64,000 nt of DNA, taken from assembly GCA_049518415.1 (NCBI GenBank), contig JBEKRX010000023.1, positions 1 through 64,000 on the forward strand, given 5' to 3'. This document shows, in pieces, positions 35,380 to 43,018 of this stretch. The translations under genes were made by a program, and so were the position numbers. The DNA comes from CAVQND01 sp049518415 (GTDB lineage: Bacteria > Verrucomicrobiota > Verrucomicrobiia > Limisphaerales > UBA8199). The notes under the pieces are model-generated. The model was given only the letters and a program-made list of their open reading frames with translations, did no database searches and had not been told where the DNA came from. The stretch's first letter is position 1. The number at the start of each line of letters is the position of its first letter.

Positions 35380-37092
35380 ATGAGACAGTCCCGACTCCTG
35401 GGCCAGACGCTGCGCGAGGCGCCGAAGGACGCGCAAACCGCCGCCCACGCCCTGATGCTGCGGGCCGGCTGCATCCAGCAACTCTGCGCCGGCGTTTATG
35501 TCTATCTGCCCCTGCTCCACCGCACGCTGGCCAGGCTCTCGGAAATCGTGCGCCAGGAGATGGAGGCCGCCGGGGCCGTCGAGTTGCTCATGCCCGCCCT
35601 CCAGCCGCGTGAGCTCTGGGAGGAATCCGGCCGCTGGGAACGCTACACGGCCGTGGACGGCATCATGTTTGCGTTCGCCGATCGCCGCGGGGCCACCGTC
35701 TGCCTGGGGCCGACGCACGAGGAGGTCATCACCGACATTCTGCGCCGCGAGATCAAGTCCTACAAGGACCTGCCCAAGTGCGCCTTCCAGATTCAAACCA
35801 AGTTCCGGGACGAAATCCGGCCGCGTTTCGGCCTGATGCGCGCCCGCGAGTTCATCATGAAAGACGCCTACAGTTTCGACGCGGACGAGGCCGGACTGGA
35901 GGCGGCTTACGACGGGATGCGGCGGGCCTATCACCGGATTTGCGAGCGCATCGGGTTCCGCTACCGCGCGGTCGAGGCGGACCCCGGCGCCATCGGCGGC
36001 AGCGGCAGCCAGGAATTCATGGTCCTGGCCGACACCGGAGAGGACACGCTCCTGTTCTGCGAGGGCTGTGACTACGCGGCCAACCAGCAACGGGCCCAGT
36101 CCCGCTTGCAGGAATTCCCGCAGGACCCCGAGCCGAAACCGATGGCGGCCGTCCTGGGCGAGGGACTGATCGGCGTCGAAAAGCTGGCGCAGTTTCTCGA
36201 CATCCCGGTCTGGAAGACTACCAAGACGCTGATCTTCCAGGCGGATGAGCGGCTAGTGGCCGTGGCGGTGCGCGGCGATTGCGAGGTGAACGAAACCAAG
36301 GTGGCCAATTTCCTCGGCTGCAAGGCCCTCCGGCTGGCGTCGGCGGAGGCCATCAGGGAACTGACCGGGGCCGAGGTGGGCTATGCCGGGCTGCTCGGGC
36401 TGCCCGCCTCCGTGCGCCTCCTGGCCGACCATTACGTGGGCCGGCGCGTCAACTTCGAATGCGGCGCCAACCAAACCAACTATCACAACATCAACGTCAA
36501 TTTCGGCCGCGACCTGCCGCTGCCGGAGCTTGGGGACTTCAAGCTGGCCAAAGCGGGTGAAGGTTGCCCGCGTTGCGGGGGAAGCTTGCAGGCGGCGCGC
36601 GGCATTGAGGTCGGCCATATTTTCAAGCTCGGCACCAAGTACTCCGAGGCGATGAACTGCCGCTACCTGGACGCCCAGGGCAAAGCGCACCCGGTCATCA
36701 TGGGCTGTTACGGCATCGGCATCTCGCGCATGGCCGCCGCCTGGGTCGAGCAGAGCCACGACGACAAGGGCATCATCTGGTCGCCGCAAATTGCGCCCTT
36801 CGACGCGCACCTGGTCGGGCTGAACCTGGAAGACCCGGCGGTCAGCGCCCAAGCGGAGCAGATTTACCAGCAACTCCGCCAGGCCGGCCTGGCCGTGCTC
36901 TTCGATGACCGCCCGGCCCGCGCCGGGGAGAAATTCAGCGACGCCGACCTCATCGGCATTCCCGCCCGGCTCACGACCAGCAAGCGCACCCTCCAACAGG
37001 GCAAAGTCGAGTTCAAGCTGCGCTGCCAAACCAAGGCGGAACTGGTGTCCCTCGACGAAGCCCAGGCCCGCATTCGGGCCGGGCTGCGATAA
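35380..37092 (+). CDS. proS: Proline-tRNA ligase
   Basis: This class II synthetase charges tRNA-Pro in the cytoplasm. Motif 1 region ELLMPALQPRELWEESGRW, motif 2 FRDEIRPRFGLMRAREFIMKDAYSFD and motif 3 (MGCYGIGISRMAAAWVEQ) are present. An inserted YbaK-like editing domain (VWKTTKTLIFQADERLVAVAVRGD...) lies between motifs 2 and 3, the bacterial-type arrangement. The C-terminal anticodon-binding domain (DAHLVGLNLEDP...DDRPARAGEKFSDADLIGIPARL) is complete. Length 570 is normal. It is flanked by repeat-rich spacers and is likely expressed alone. Confidence 0.97.
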   Translation: MRQSRLLGQTLREAPKDAQTAAHALMLRAGCIQQLCAGVYVYLPLLHRTLARLSEIVRQEMEAAGAVELLMPALQPRELWEESGRWERYTAVDGIMFAFADRRGATVCLGPTHEEVITDILRREIKSYKDLPKCAFQIQTKFRDEIRPRFGLMRAREFIMKDAYSFDADEAGLEAAYDGMRRAYHRICERIGFRYRAVEADPGAIGGSGSQEFMVLADTGEDTLLFCEGCDYAANQQRAQSRLQEFPQDPEPKPMAAVLGEGLIGVEKLAQFLDIPVWKTTKTLIFQADERLVAVAVRGDCEVNETKVANFLGCKALRLASAEAIRELTGAEVGYAGLLGLPASVRLLADHYVGRRVNFECGANQTNYHNINVNFGRDLPLPELGDFKLAKAGEGCPRCGGSLQAARGIEVGHIFKLGTKYSEAMNCRYLDAQGKAHPVIMGCYGIGISRMAAAWVEQSHDDKGIIWSPQIAPFDAHLVGLNLEDPAVSAQAEQIYQQLRQAGLAVLFDDRPARAGEKFSDADLIGIPARLTTSKRTLQQGKVEFKLRCQTKAELVSLDEAQARIRAGLR

Positions 37093-37517
37093 GAAAGCCG
37101 AAATCCGAAACCCGAAGGCAGGCCACCATTGCCCCGTAGTCCCGATTCCGAATCGGGAGGGTTCGACGCCGGATTGTCCTGCGGGAAGACGGCGGCGCTC
37201 GCCAGAACGCCGCTGCTTCTTTCTCATCTTCGGCTAGCCGCCTGAAGGCAGCGATTGTCGACCCTGCATCTCGAGCGCCCGCTCACCCGTTCATCGCGCC
37301 CTCTCGCGCGGCCAAACCCGCAATCTGAAATCTGAAATCTGAAATCTGAAATCCTCCGCGGGCTGAAAGCCCGACGTGCGCTCACCCACCCCCTCCTCCC
37401 CCGCCCCCCACCACTCCCGCCCCCGATTTTTTCCTGTTACATTCTGCCCGCTGGTGGAACAGAGTAGGTGGATGCAGGGTGTTTCCAGCAGCGGGGGAAC
37501 GCCCGGCAGACGTTGCG
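37093..37517. repeat. Spacer with palindrome, heptamer array and C-rich tract
   Basis: No gene. After proS comes the palindrome tcccgattccgaatcggga (37140-37158), followed by four aaatctg-type 7-bp units (about 37322-37353). Next come a cgggctgaaagcccg hairpin (about 37359-37373) and a C-rich stretch (37382-37425). Confidence 0.7.
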
Positions 37518-38048
37518 ATGGAACGACAGGAAGAGTTGATGGTTGAGTTTGTGGCCGCGCGCCACAGCCTGTTCGCCTTCATCCAGGGCTTCGTGCGCAA
37601 CCCGCACGACTCGGAGGACATCTTCCAGGAGGTATGGGTGAGTTTCTCCCGTGCGCTGGCCGAGGGGGTTGAGATTAGGGACCAGGCCAAATGGTGCCGC
37701 GGCACGGCCCGCAACCTGGTGCTGCACTACTGGCGCGACCGGCGCAAGGAGACCGTGCCGGCGGACGAGCAGTTGCTGGACCTGGTGGAACTGGCCTTCG
37801 CCGAACAGGCGGCGCACCAGGACTACTGGCGCGCGCGCCAGGAGGCGGTGACGGAGTGCATCCAGGAACTGCCGGAGCGCGCCCAACGCCTGCTGCGGCT
37901 CAAATATGAGCAGGGACTGCCCGCCCAGGAGGTGGCCGGCCTCCTCCGGCAAACGAGCGCCGCCGTGCTGATGTCCCTTTCCCGCCTGCGCCGGGCGCTG
38001 CGGGATTGCGCGGAGAAAAAACTCCGACTGCAAGGGCTGCTGCCATGA
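37518..38048 (+). CDS. ECF RNA polymerase sigma factor
   Basis: The 176-residue protein has the two-domain ECF layout. Region 2 (FAFIQGFVRNPHDSEDIFQEVWVSF, then KWCRGTARNLVLHYWRDRRKE) binds the -10 element and core polymerase. Region 4 (IQELPERAQRLLRLKYEQGLPAQEVAGLLRQTSAAVLMSLSRLRRAL) recognises the -35. It fits the group of sigma factors that pair with FecR-type proteins in Planctomycetes and Verrucomicrobiota. The start at 37518 (MERQEEL) gives the usual N-terminal length. The stop overlaps the start of the next gene by four bases (ATGA), implying coupled expression with its likely regulator. Confidence 0.92.
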   Translation: MERQEELMVEFVAARHSLFAFIQGFVRNPHDSEDIFQEVWVSFSRALAEGVEIRDQAKWCRGTARNLVLHYWRDRRKETVPADEQLLDLVELAFAEQAAHQDYWRARQEAVTECIQELPERAQRLLRLKYEQGLPAQEVAGLLRQTSAAVLMSLSRLRRALRDCAEKKLRLQGLLP

Positions 38049-39478
38049 ACAGCCTCGGGCAACTCTTGGCACAATGGGCGGCCGGCGGGCTCTCCGCCGC
38101 GGAACTGGCGGAGTTGAAGCAACTGCTGGCAAAGCCCGAAACCCGCGCCGAGCTGGTTGACGATTGGCTGCTGGACGAAACCATTTATCACACGCTCCGC
38201 TCGCAGCCCGCCGAGGCGCCGGCAGCCGCCCAGGCGCGGCTGGCTCGGGCGTGGGCGCCGCCCGCGGCCAGGCCCGCCCGCGCGCCACGCCGGCTTTTCC
38301 CCTGGCTGGTTTGGCATGAGGTGCGGATTACCCTGCGCTGGCCGCTAGGCGTTGCAGCCGCCGCGTGCCTCGCCCTGGCGGGGCTCCATTTCTATTTCCA
38401 GAAAGCCGCCGTCGGCCGCCTGACCGACCTGCGCGCGCAAGTGGCCGTCGAGCGCGCCGGTCGGAAGTTGTCTGCGGGGTCGGGGCAATTGCTTTATCCG
38501 GGAGACCTCCTCCGGGTGCCGGCGGACGGAGCGGCGAGCCTGGCCTGGGGCGAGGAGCCGACCCGTCTCGACCTGGCCGCCGGGGCGGAGTTGCAACTGC
38601 TCAATCCGATGCGCGGCAAACGGCTCTCGCTCCGAACCGGCACTTTGGATGCCTCCGTCGCCCCACAGCCCCGCTGGCGCCCCATGATTATCGCCACGCC
38701 CCAGGCGGAAGCCAAAGTCGTGGGCACGCACTTCTCCCTTTCCGCCACCGCCGCCAGCACGCGAATCGAAGTCCTGGAAGGCGCGGTCCGGCTGCGCAAG
38801 CGCCGCCTGGCCGCCGTGGACGACCACCGCCAACTGACCGTCCGCGCCGGCCAGACGGCCACCGCCGCCCCGGGTGTGAAACTGGAGGCGCAGTTCCTGA
38901 CCGGCTTTCTGTCCAGCGACGTCTGGACCTTGCCGTCCGACACTCCCTTTGCCGAGGCGCCCGCCCGGGGCACGTCGTTGAGCCAACCGGCCGCTGCTCC
39001 CGCCCCGCCCAATGCGGTCGAGCGGCTCCGTGGTTTCCTGGTCGCGCCGGCCTCCGGGGATTACATCTTCTGGCTGGCGACGCTCGAGGACAAGACCCCG
39101 GCCGAGCTGTGGCTCAGCACCGATGCCAAACCGGCCCACAAACGCCGCCTCGCCTACGTCATGCCGCCCGAGCCGGGCAGAGAGGGCACGGCGCCGGGGC
39201 CGCAAGGCGGGGCCCGCCCAAGGAGTGGTTCGGCCTCGCGCCTCGCGGCCGACCTGCAAAGTTCCCCGAGCCAGGAGTCCGCCCCACAAAGGCTGGTCCA
39301 AGGCCAGCGTTATTACCTGGAACTTTGGCATGAAGGAGTCGGTCCGGAGGCCGTCTATTTCGCCTGGCGTCTGCCGGGTGAAGCCGGCGGCGCCCCGCCC
39401 AAAAGAGTCGCCCTGCAGGCCCTTTGCCCGTTTATAGACAGTTCGGGGCCGGACAAAGGGACCGACGCAGTGAGGTGA
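38045..39478 (+). CDS. FecR-domain membrane regulator with C-terminal PA14-like module
   Basis: The start overlaps the stop of the ECF sigma factor. Residues 1-90 are a cytoplasmic segment (LAQWAAGGLSAAELAELKQLLAKPETRAEL...) typical of anti-sigma-like FecR proteins. A membrane helix lies at ~98-118 (LGVAAAACLALAGLHFYF). A FecR domain follows at ~135-285 (GDLLRVPADGAASLAWGEE, IATPQAEAKVVGTHFSLSA, IEVLEGAVRLRK). The C-terminal ~130 residues (RLRGFLVAPASGDYIFWLATLED...YLELWHEG) resemble the PA14 carbohydrate-binding module, and closely match modules in the 1659-residue protein at 51419. It probably senses an extracellular ligand and controls the sigma factor. The last codons belong to a 72-bp duplication. 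Confidence 0.85.
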   Translation: MNSLGQLLAQWAAGGLSAAELAELKQLLAKPETRAELVDDWLLDETIYHTLRSQPAEAPAAAQARLARAWAPPAARPARAPRRLFPWLVWHEVRITLRWPLGVAAAACLALAGLHFYFQKAAVGRLTDLRAQVAVERAGRKLSAGSGQLLYPGDLLRVPADGAASLAWGEEPTRLDLAAGAELQLLNPMRGKRLSLRTGTLDASVAPQPRWRPMIIATPQAEAKVVGTHFSLSATAASTRIEVLEGAVRLRKRRLAAVDDHRQLTVRAGQTATAAPGVKLEAQFLTGFLSSDVWTLPSDTPFAEAPARGTSLSQPAAAPAPPNAVERLRGFLVAPASGDYIFWLATLEDKTPAELWLSTDAKPAHKRRLAYVMPPEPGREGTAPGPQGGARPRSGSASRLAADLQSSPSQESAPQRLVQGQRYYLELWHEGVGPEAVYFAWRLPGEAGGAPPKRVALQALCPFIDSSGPDKGTDAVR

Positions 39479-39580
39479 GGAAATGATTAGCGATATTACT
39501 CCCCGTTCGCCGTTCGCCGTTCGCCGTTCGCCATTGATGCAGTGAGGTTAGGAAATGATTAGCGATATTACCCCGTTCAG
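39467..39580 (+). repeat. 72-bp tandem duplication spanning a stop/start junction
   Basis: The block from gcagtgaggtgaggaaatga at 39467 recurs with a 72-bp offset from 39539 for about 42 bp. It includes the end of the FecR gene and the ATG-ATT-AGC-GAT start of the next gene. Four cgttcgc heptamers (39504-39531) fill the interval. The first copy of the start (39483) runs only to a stop at about 39544, so the functional start is the second. Confidence 0.85.
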
Positions 39581-41105
39581 CGCCGGCGAGTTTGCCGGCC
39601 AGGGCGGCGCCGCTTCAGGCGGCGCCGTCCAGGACAGCCCTGAATCGGTCCGCCGCCAAAGGGCAACCAGGCCTCCCCGGCCCGCGCCCGCGGAGCCGGG
39701 GCGCCGCTGGCCGGCCCGACCCGGCCCCCGGGGCCACGAACCCGCCGGGCCAGGCCCTGGCGCTCGCTTCCTGGGTCCGGCGCCCAACGGGAATGCCGTG
39801 ATGGTCTCCCAGCCGCCCCCGCCGGCTGCGGACGGGCGCATCCCGACACTGCCACCAATTCCATTCTACCCGCGCGCAGCGCGGCATCCTTCCGCCCCGG
39901 AGGGGCGGCAAGATAGTAGCCCAGGGCAAGGCCCGGGGAGAGGCGCGACGCCAAAGGCGTCACTCATACCAGCCCAGGGCAAGGCCCGTCGCGCCTTGGC
40001 GGACGGGCCGCCGCCCTGGGTAAGGGCGAAAAACGGATCACCCCCCTCCCATCCCGCCCGGCGGGATGGGAGGGGGGAAGGGGGGAGGGCCTCCGCCCGC
40101 GCTCAGGGGCAGTGTCAGGATGCGCCCGCGCCCAACGGCAATGCCCTGCTGCTCTCAGGGCCGCCCCCGCCGAGCGCGGACCCCGTTGAAGCGCCCTCCA
40201 GCCTCCAGCCTCCAGCCTCCAGCCTCCAGCCTCCAGGGTTTGATACGGAGAGCGACTTCATCCTGCGCCTTTATTTGCGCGACCTCGCCAGCGGCTCGCG
40301 GCTCGGGCCGGCTCAAGCGCCCCCGGCGACCGGCACGTCCGGGGCCGACGCTGCCCGCCGCCAGCAACTGGTGGTCGGCCACTTGCCCAGGGTCGTGCGC
40401 ATCGCCTTCGATTACCAGGGCTTCGGTCTCCCGCTGGGCGACCTGATCAATGAGGGCAACCTCGGCCTCATGCGGGCCGCCGAATTGTTCGACCCCGTCC
40501 GCAATGTCAGGTTCGCCTACTACGCCAGGCCCTGGGTCCGCGTGCAGATGCAGCGCGCCCTCAGCTATCAGGCCTGGCCGGTCAGCCTGCCGGCGGATTT
40601 CTACCGGCGCCATGGCCAGGTGCAAGTCGCCGAGGAGCGCCTCACCGCCAAACTCAACCGCGAACCGAACGACAGCGAATTGGCGGGCGAATGCGGGCTG
40701 GAACTGCCTGCCGTACGGCGCCTGCGTTCAACCCCGACCCCGTCTTTCGTCCCACTGGAAAGCCCCTGGCCCGGAAATGAGACCGGGCTGACGCTGGCCG
40801 AAGTGATCCCCGACGAGACCTCGCCTACGCCGGACCGGGAAGCGGCCCTGCACAGCGACCGTGAATTCGTCGAGCGCCTGATGGTCGTGCTGACTCCGGC
40901 CGAACAGCAAGTCATTCGCCTCCGCTTCGGTTTGGAGGATGGCTGCCATCGCACCCTCAAGGAAGCGGGCCAGTTGCTCGGCTATGGCCGGCAGGGAATC
41001 CACCGCCTCCAGTCCGTTGCCCTGGCAAAACTCCGCCAGCGCGCCCGCTTCCTGCAAGTGGCCCTGGCGCCGCGCCCAGCGCACAACTCCACCTCCGCCC
41101 GGTGA
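39555..41105 (+). CDS. Sigma-70 family protein with repeat-derived N terminus
   Basis: From about residue 232 the protein is a clear sigma factor: region 1.2-like ESDFILRLYLRDLASG, region 2 (HLPRVVRIAFDYQGFGLPLGDLINEGNLGLMRAAELFD...FAYYARPWVRVQMQRAL), region 3 and region 4 (LTPAEQQVIRLRFGL...AGQLLGYGRQGIHRLQSVALAKLR). The first ~230 residues are Pro/Ala/Gly-rich and are encoded by a dispersed intergenic repeat (39838-40128) plus a heptamer array (40194-40235). The only ATGs upstream of the conserved part are 39555 and 39801, and the duplicated 5' end supports 39555. It follows the ECF/FecR pair by 76 bp. The N-terminal part is either a disordered extension or removed by an unseen later non-ATG start. 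Confidence 0.8.
   Translation: MISDITPFSAGEFAGQGGAASGGAVQDSPESVRRQRATRPPRPAPAEPGRRWPARPGPRGHEPAGPGPGARFLGPAPNGNAVMVSQPPPPAADGRIPTLPPIPFYPRAARHPSAPEGRQDSSPGQGPGRGATPKASLIPAQGKARRALADGPPPWVRAKNGSPPSHPARRDGRGEGGRASARAQGQCQDAPAPNGNALLLSGPPPPSADPVEAPSSLQPPASSLQPPGFDTESDFILRLYLRDLASGSRLGPAQAPPATGTSGADAARRQQLVVGHLPRVVRIAFDYQGFGLPLGDLINEGNLGLMRAAELFDPVRNVRFAYYARPWVRVQMQRALSYQAWPVSLPADFYRRHGQVQVAEERLTAKLNREPNDSELAGECGLELPAVRRLRSTPTPSFVPLESPWPGNETGLTLAEVIPDETSPTPDREAALHSDREFVERLMVVLTPAEQQVIRLRFGLEDGCHRTLKEAGQLLGYGRQGIHRLQSVALAKLRQRARFLQVALAPRPAHNSTSAR
39838..40128 (+). repeat. Modular intergenic repeat (copy 2), inside a reading frame
   Basis: This block is collinear with 84-392: same opening words, the same CCGCCCC-GGA-GGGGCGG hairpin (39892-39908), agatagtagcccagggc, and the same gggaggggggaaggggggag tract and ggatgcgcccg ending. 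The middle differs in length and content, so the element looks modular. Here it is translated as part of the sigma factor's N terminus. Confidence 0.85.
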
Positions 41106-41327
41106 GGCCCGGCCCGAAGGATTGCTCCTGCCTTGCAACCGAGCCCGTATCGCGTGAGGCGGCGGTACTTCTTCTCTGTTTACTTCGTTTCCTTCTGTTA
41201 GAGCTCTTTAGCTGAGCCCGTATCGCGTTCAACCAACGGAGCCAAAACGCCGCGGCAGCCAGTAATCCCCAGCCTTCGCCACATCGCGTTGTTGATTCCC
41301 CGCAGCCCCTCGGTTACACTCGCCCAC

Positions 41328-42953
41328 ATGGGCACGCTCTACTACGGCGACAACCTCGACATCTTGCGGCGCTATCTCAAGGACGAGACCGTTGACCTCG
41401 TTTATCTCGACCCACCCTTCAATTCCGCCCAAGACTACAACGCCTTCTTCCACGAAAAAGACGGCACCGACGCCGCCAGCCAAATCCGCGCCTTCGAGGA
41501 CACCTGGCACTGGAATCAGGAGAGCGAGCGCGTCTACCAGGAACTCGTCACCCAGCCCGGCAAGGTCAGCGAGATCATGCAGGCCTTCCGCACCTTCCTC
41601 GGCCAAAACGACATGATGGCCTACCTCGCCATGATGGTTCCCCGCCTCGTCGAACTCCGCCGAGTCCTCAAACGCACTGGCTCCCTCTACCTCCACTGCG
41701 ACCCCACCGCCTCCCACTATCTCAAACTGCTGTGCGATGCAGTCATGGGCAAGGAGAACTTCCGTAACTGCATCATCTGGAAACGAACCTCAGCGCATGG
41801 GAACGTTGGAAAGCGTTTCGCCACCGTTCAAGATGATGTGCTCTTCTACACGAAGACCGACGTCTGGGTCTGGAACCAGCAATACCTGCCCTATTCAGAG
41901 GACTACACCAAGTCCCACTACGGTCAGGTTGAGGAGAAGACCGGGCGCCGCTTTACGACAAGAGACCTGACGGCAGCGATGGAAAGAGCGTCCTCAGGCC
42001 AACTTTACGAGTGGAAGGGGATTAGGCCGCCGGCTTCCCGCTGCTGGTCTTGCGCGAAGGAGAACATGGAGAAATTTGAAGCTGACGGCCTGCTCGTCTA
42101 TTCCTCGAGAGGCATGCCCCGCCTTAAGCTTTACCTTGACGAGATGCCCGGCACCCCATGCGATGACGTCTGGACGGATATATTTCCAATCAACTCTCAG
42201 GCGAGTGAGCGTCTAGGCTACCCAACCCAGAAGCCCGTCGCCCTGCTTGAGCGCATCATCAAGGCCAGCAGCAACCCGGGCCACCTCGTGCTCGACCCCT
42301 TTTGCGGCTGCGGAACGACAATTGATGCAGCCGAGAAACATAGCCGTAAATGGATTGGCATCGACATCACCCAACTTGCCACCTCCCTCATCAAGAACCG
42401 GCTCCGCGACACTTACGGCGACAAAATCGAAATCATCACCGTCGGCGAACCGGTCACGCCCAACGAGGCCTACACCCTGGCCGAGCAAGACAAATTCCAG
42501 TTCCAATGGTGGGCCCTCGGCTTGGTCGGCGCCCGCCCGGTCGAACAGAAGAAAGGCGCTGACCGCGGCATAGACGGCAAAATCCTCTTCCGCGACGACC
42601 CCCGTGAGACCAAGCCCGAGCAAATCATCATCCAGGTCAAAGGCGGCAAAACCGGCGTCAAAGACGTTCGTGACCTGCGCGGCGTGCTGGACCGCGAGAA
42701 GGCGGCTATGGGGGTCCTCATCTCCCTCCAGCCGCCCACCCGTGACATGGTTGCAGAAGCCGTCAGCGCCGGCTTCTACGAGCACAAGACCAACAAGCAA
42801 CAATACCCACGCCTCCAACTCCGCACCGTCAAAGAACTCATGGAAGGCAAACCCATCGAGCGCCCCACCGCCTTCGCCGCCCTGGACGACACCTTCAAGA
42901 AAGCCCCGAAGGCCCCCGCCAAAGACGGCCACCAGCACGAACTCACTCTTTAA
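41328..42953 (+). CDS. DNA methyltransferase fused to Mrr-like nuclease domain
   Basis: The start at 41328 gives MGTLYYGDNLDILRRY, the normal opening of beta-class methyltransferases; the longer frame does not fit. The catalytic motif is DLVYLDPPFNSAQDYN (~residue 38), and the SAM motif comes last: GHLVLDPFCGCGTTIDAAEKHSRKWIGIDI (~residue 320). After residue ~395 a second domain follows, with GADRGIDGKILFRDD and IIIQVKGGKTGVKDVRDLRGVL, the D...Q-x-K core of Mrr-type PD-(D/E)XK nucleases. A single protein could therefore modify and cleave, or bind modified DNA. It converges with another nuclease gene, with 65 bp between their ends. Confidence 0.92.
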   Translation: MGTLYYGDNLDILRRYLKDETVDLVYLDPPFNSAQDYNAFFHEKDGTDAASQIRAFEDTWHWNQESERVYQELVTQPGKVSEIMQAFRTFLGQNDMMAYLAMMVPRLVELRRVLKRTGSLYLHCDPTASHYLKLLCDAVMGKENFRNCIIWKRTSAHGNVGKRFATVQDDVLFYTKTDVWVWNQQYLPYSEDYTKSHYGQVEEKTGRRFTTRDLTAAMERASSGQLYEWKGIRPPASRCWSCAKENMEKFEADGLLVYSSRGMPRLKLYLDEMPGTPCDDVWTDIFPINSQASERLGYPTQKPVALLERIIKASSNPGHLVLDPFCGCGTTIDAAEKHSRKWIGIDITQLATSLIKNRLRDTYGDKIEIITVGEPVTPNEAYTLAEQDKFQFQWWALGLVGARPVEQKKGADRGIDGKILFRDDPRETKPEQIIIQVKGGKTGVKDVRDLRGVLDREKAAMGVLISLQPPTRDMVAEAVSAGFYEHKTNKQQYPRLQLRTVKELMEGKPIERPTAFAALDDTFKKAPKAPAKDGHQHELTL

Positions 42954-43018
42954 CAAACGATAGATTCGACCAGACATCGACGTCCGTCCGGCTCAGAGCA
43001 TCACTCGATTCGTGAAGG

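Noticed and set aside
37140..37158. Palindrome after proS as a rho-independent terminator
   Set aside because: There is no T-tract, and the same palindrome occurs far from gene ends elsewhere in the window.
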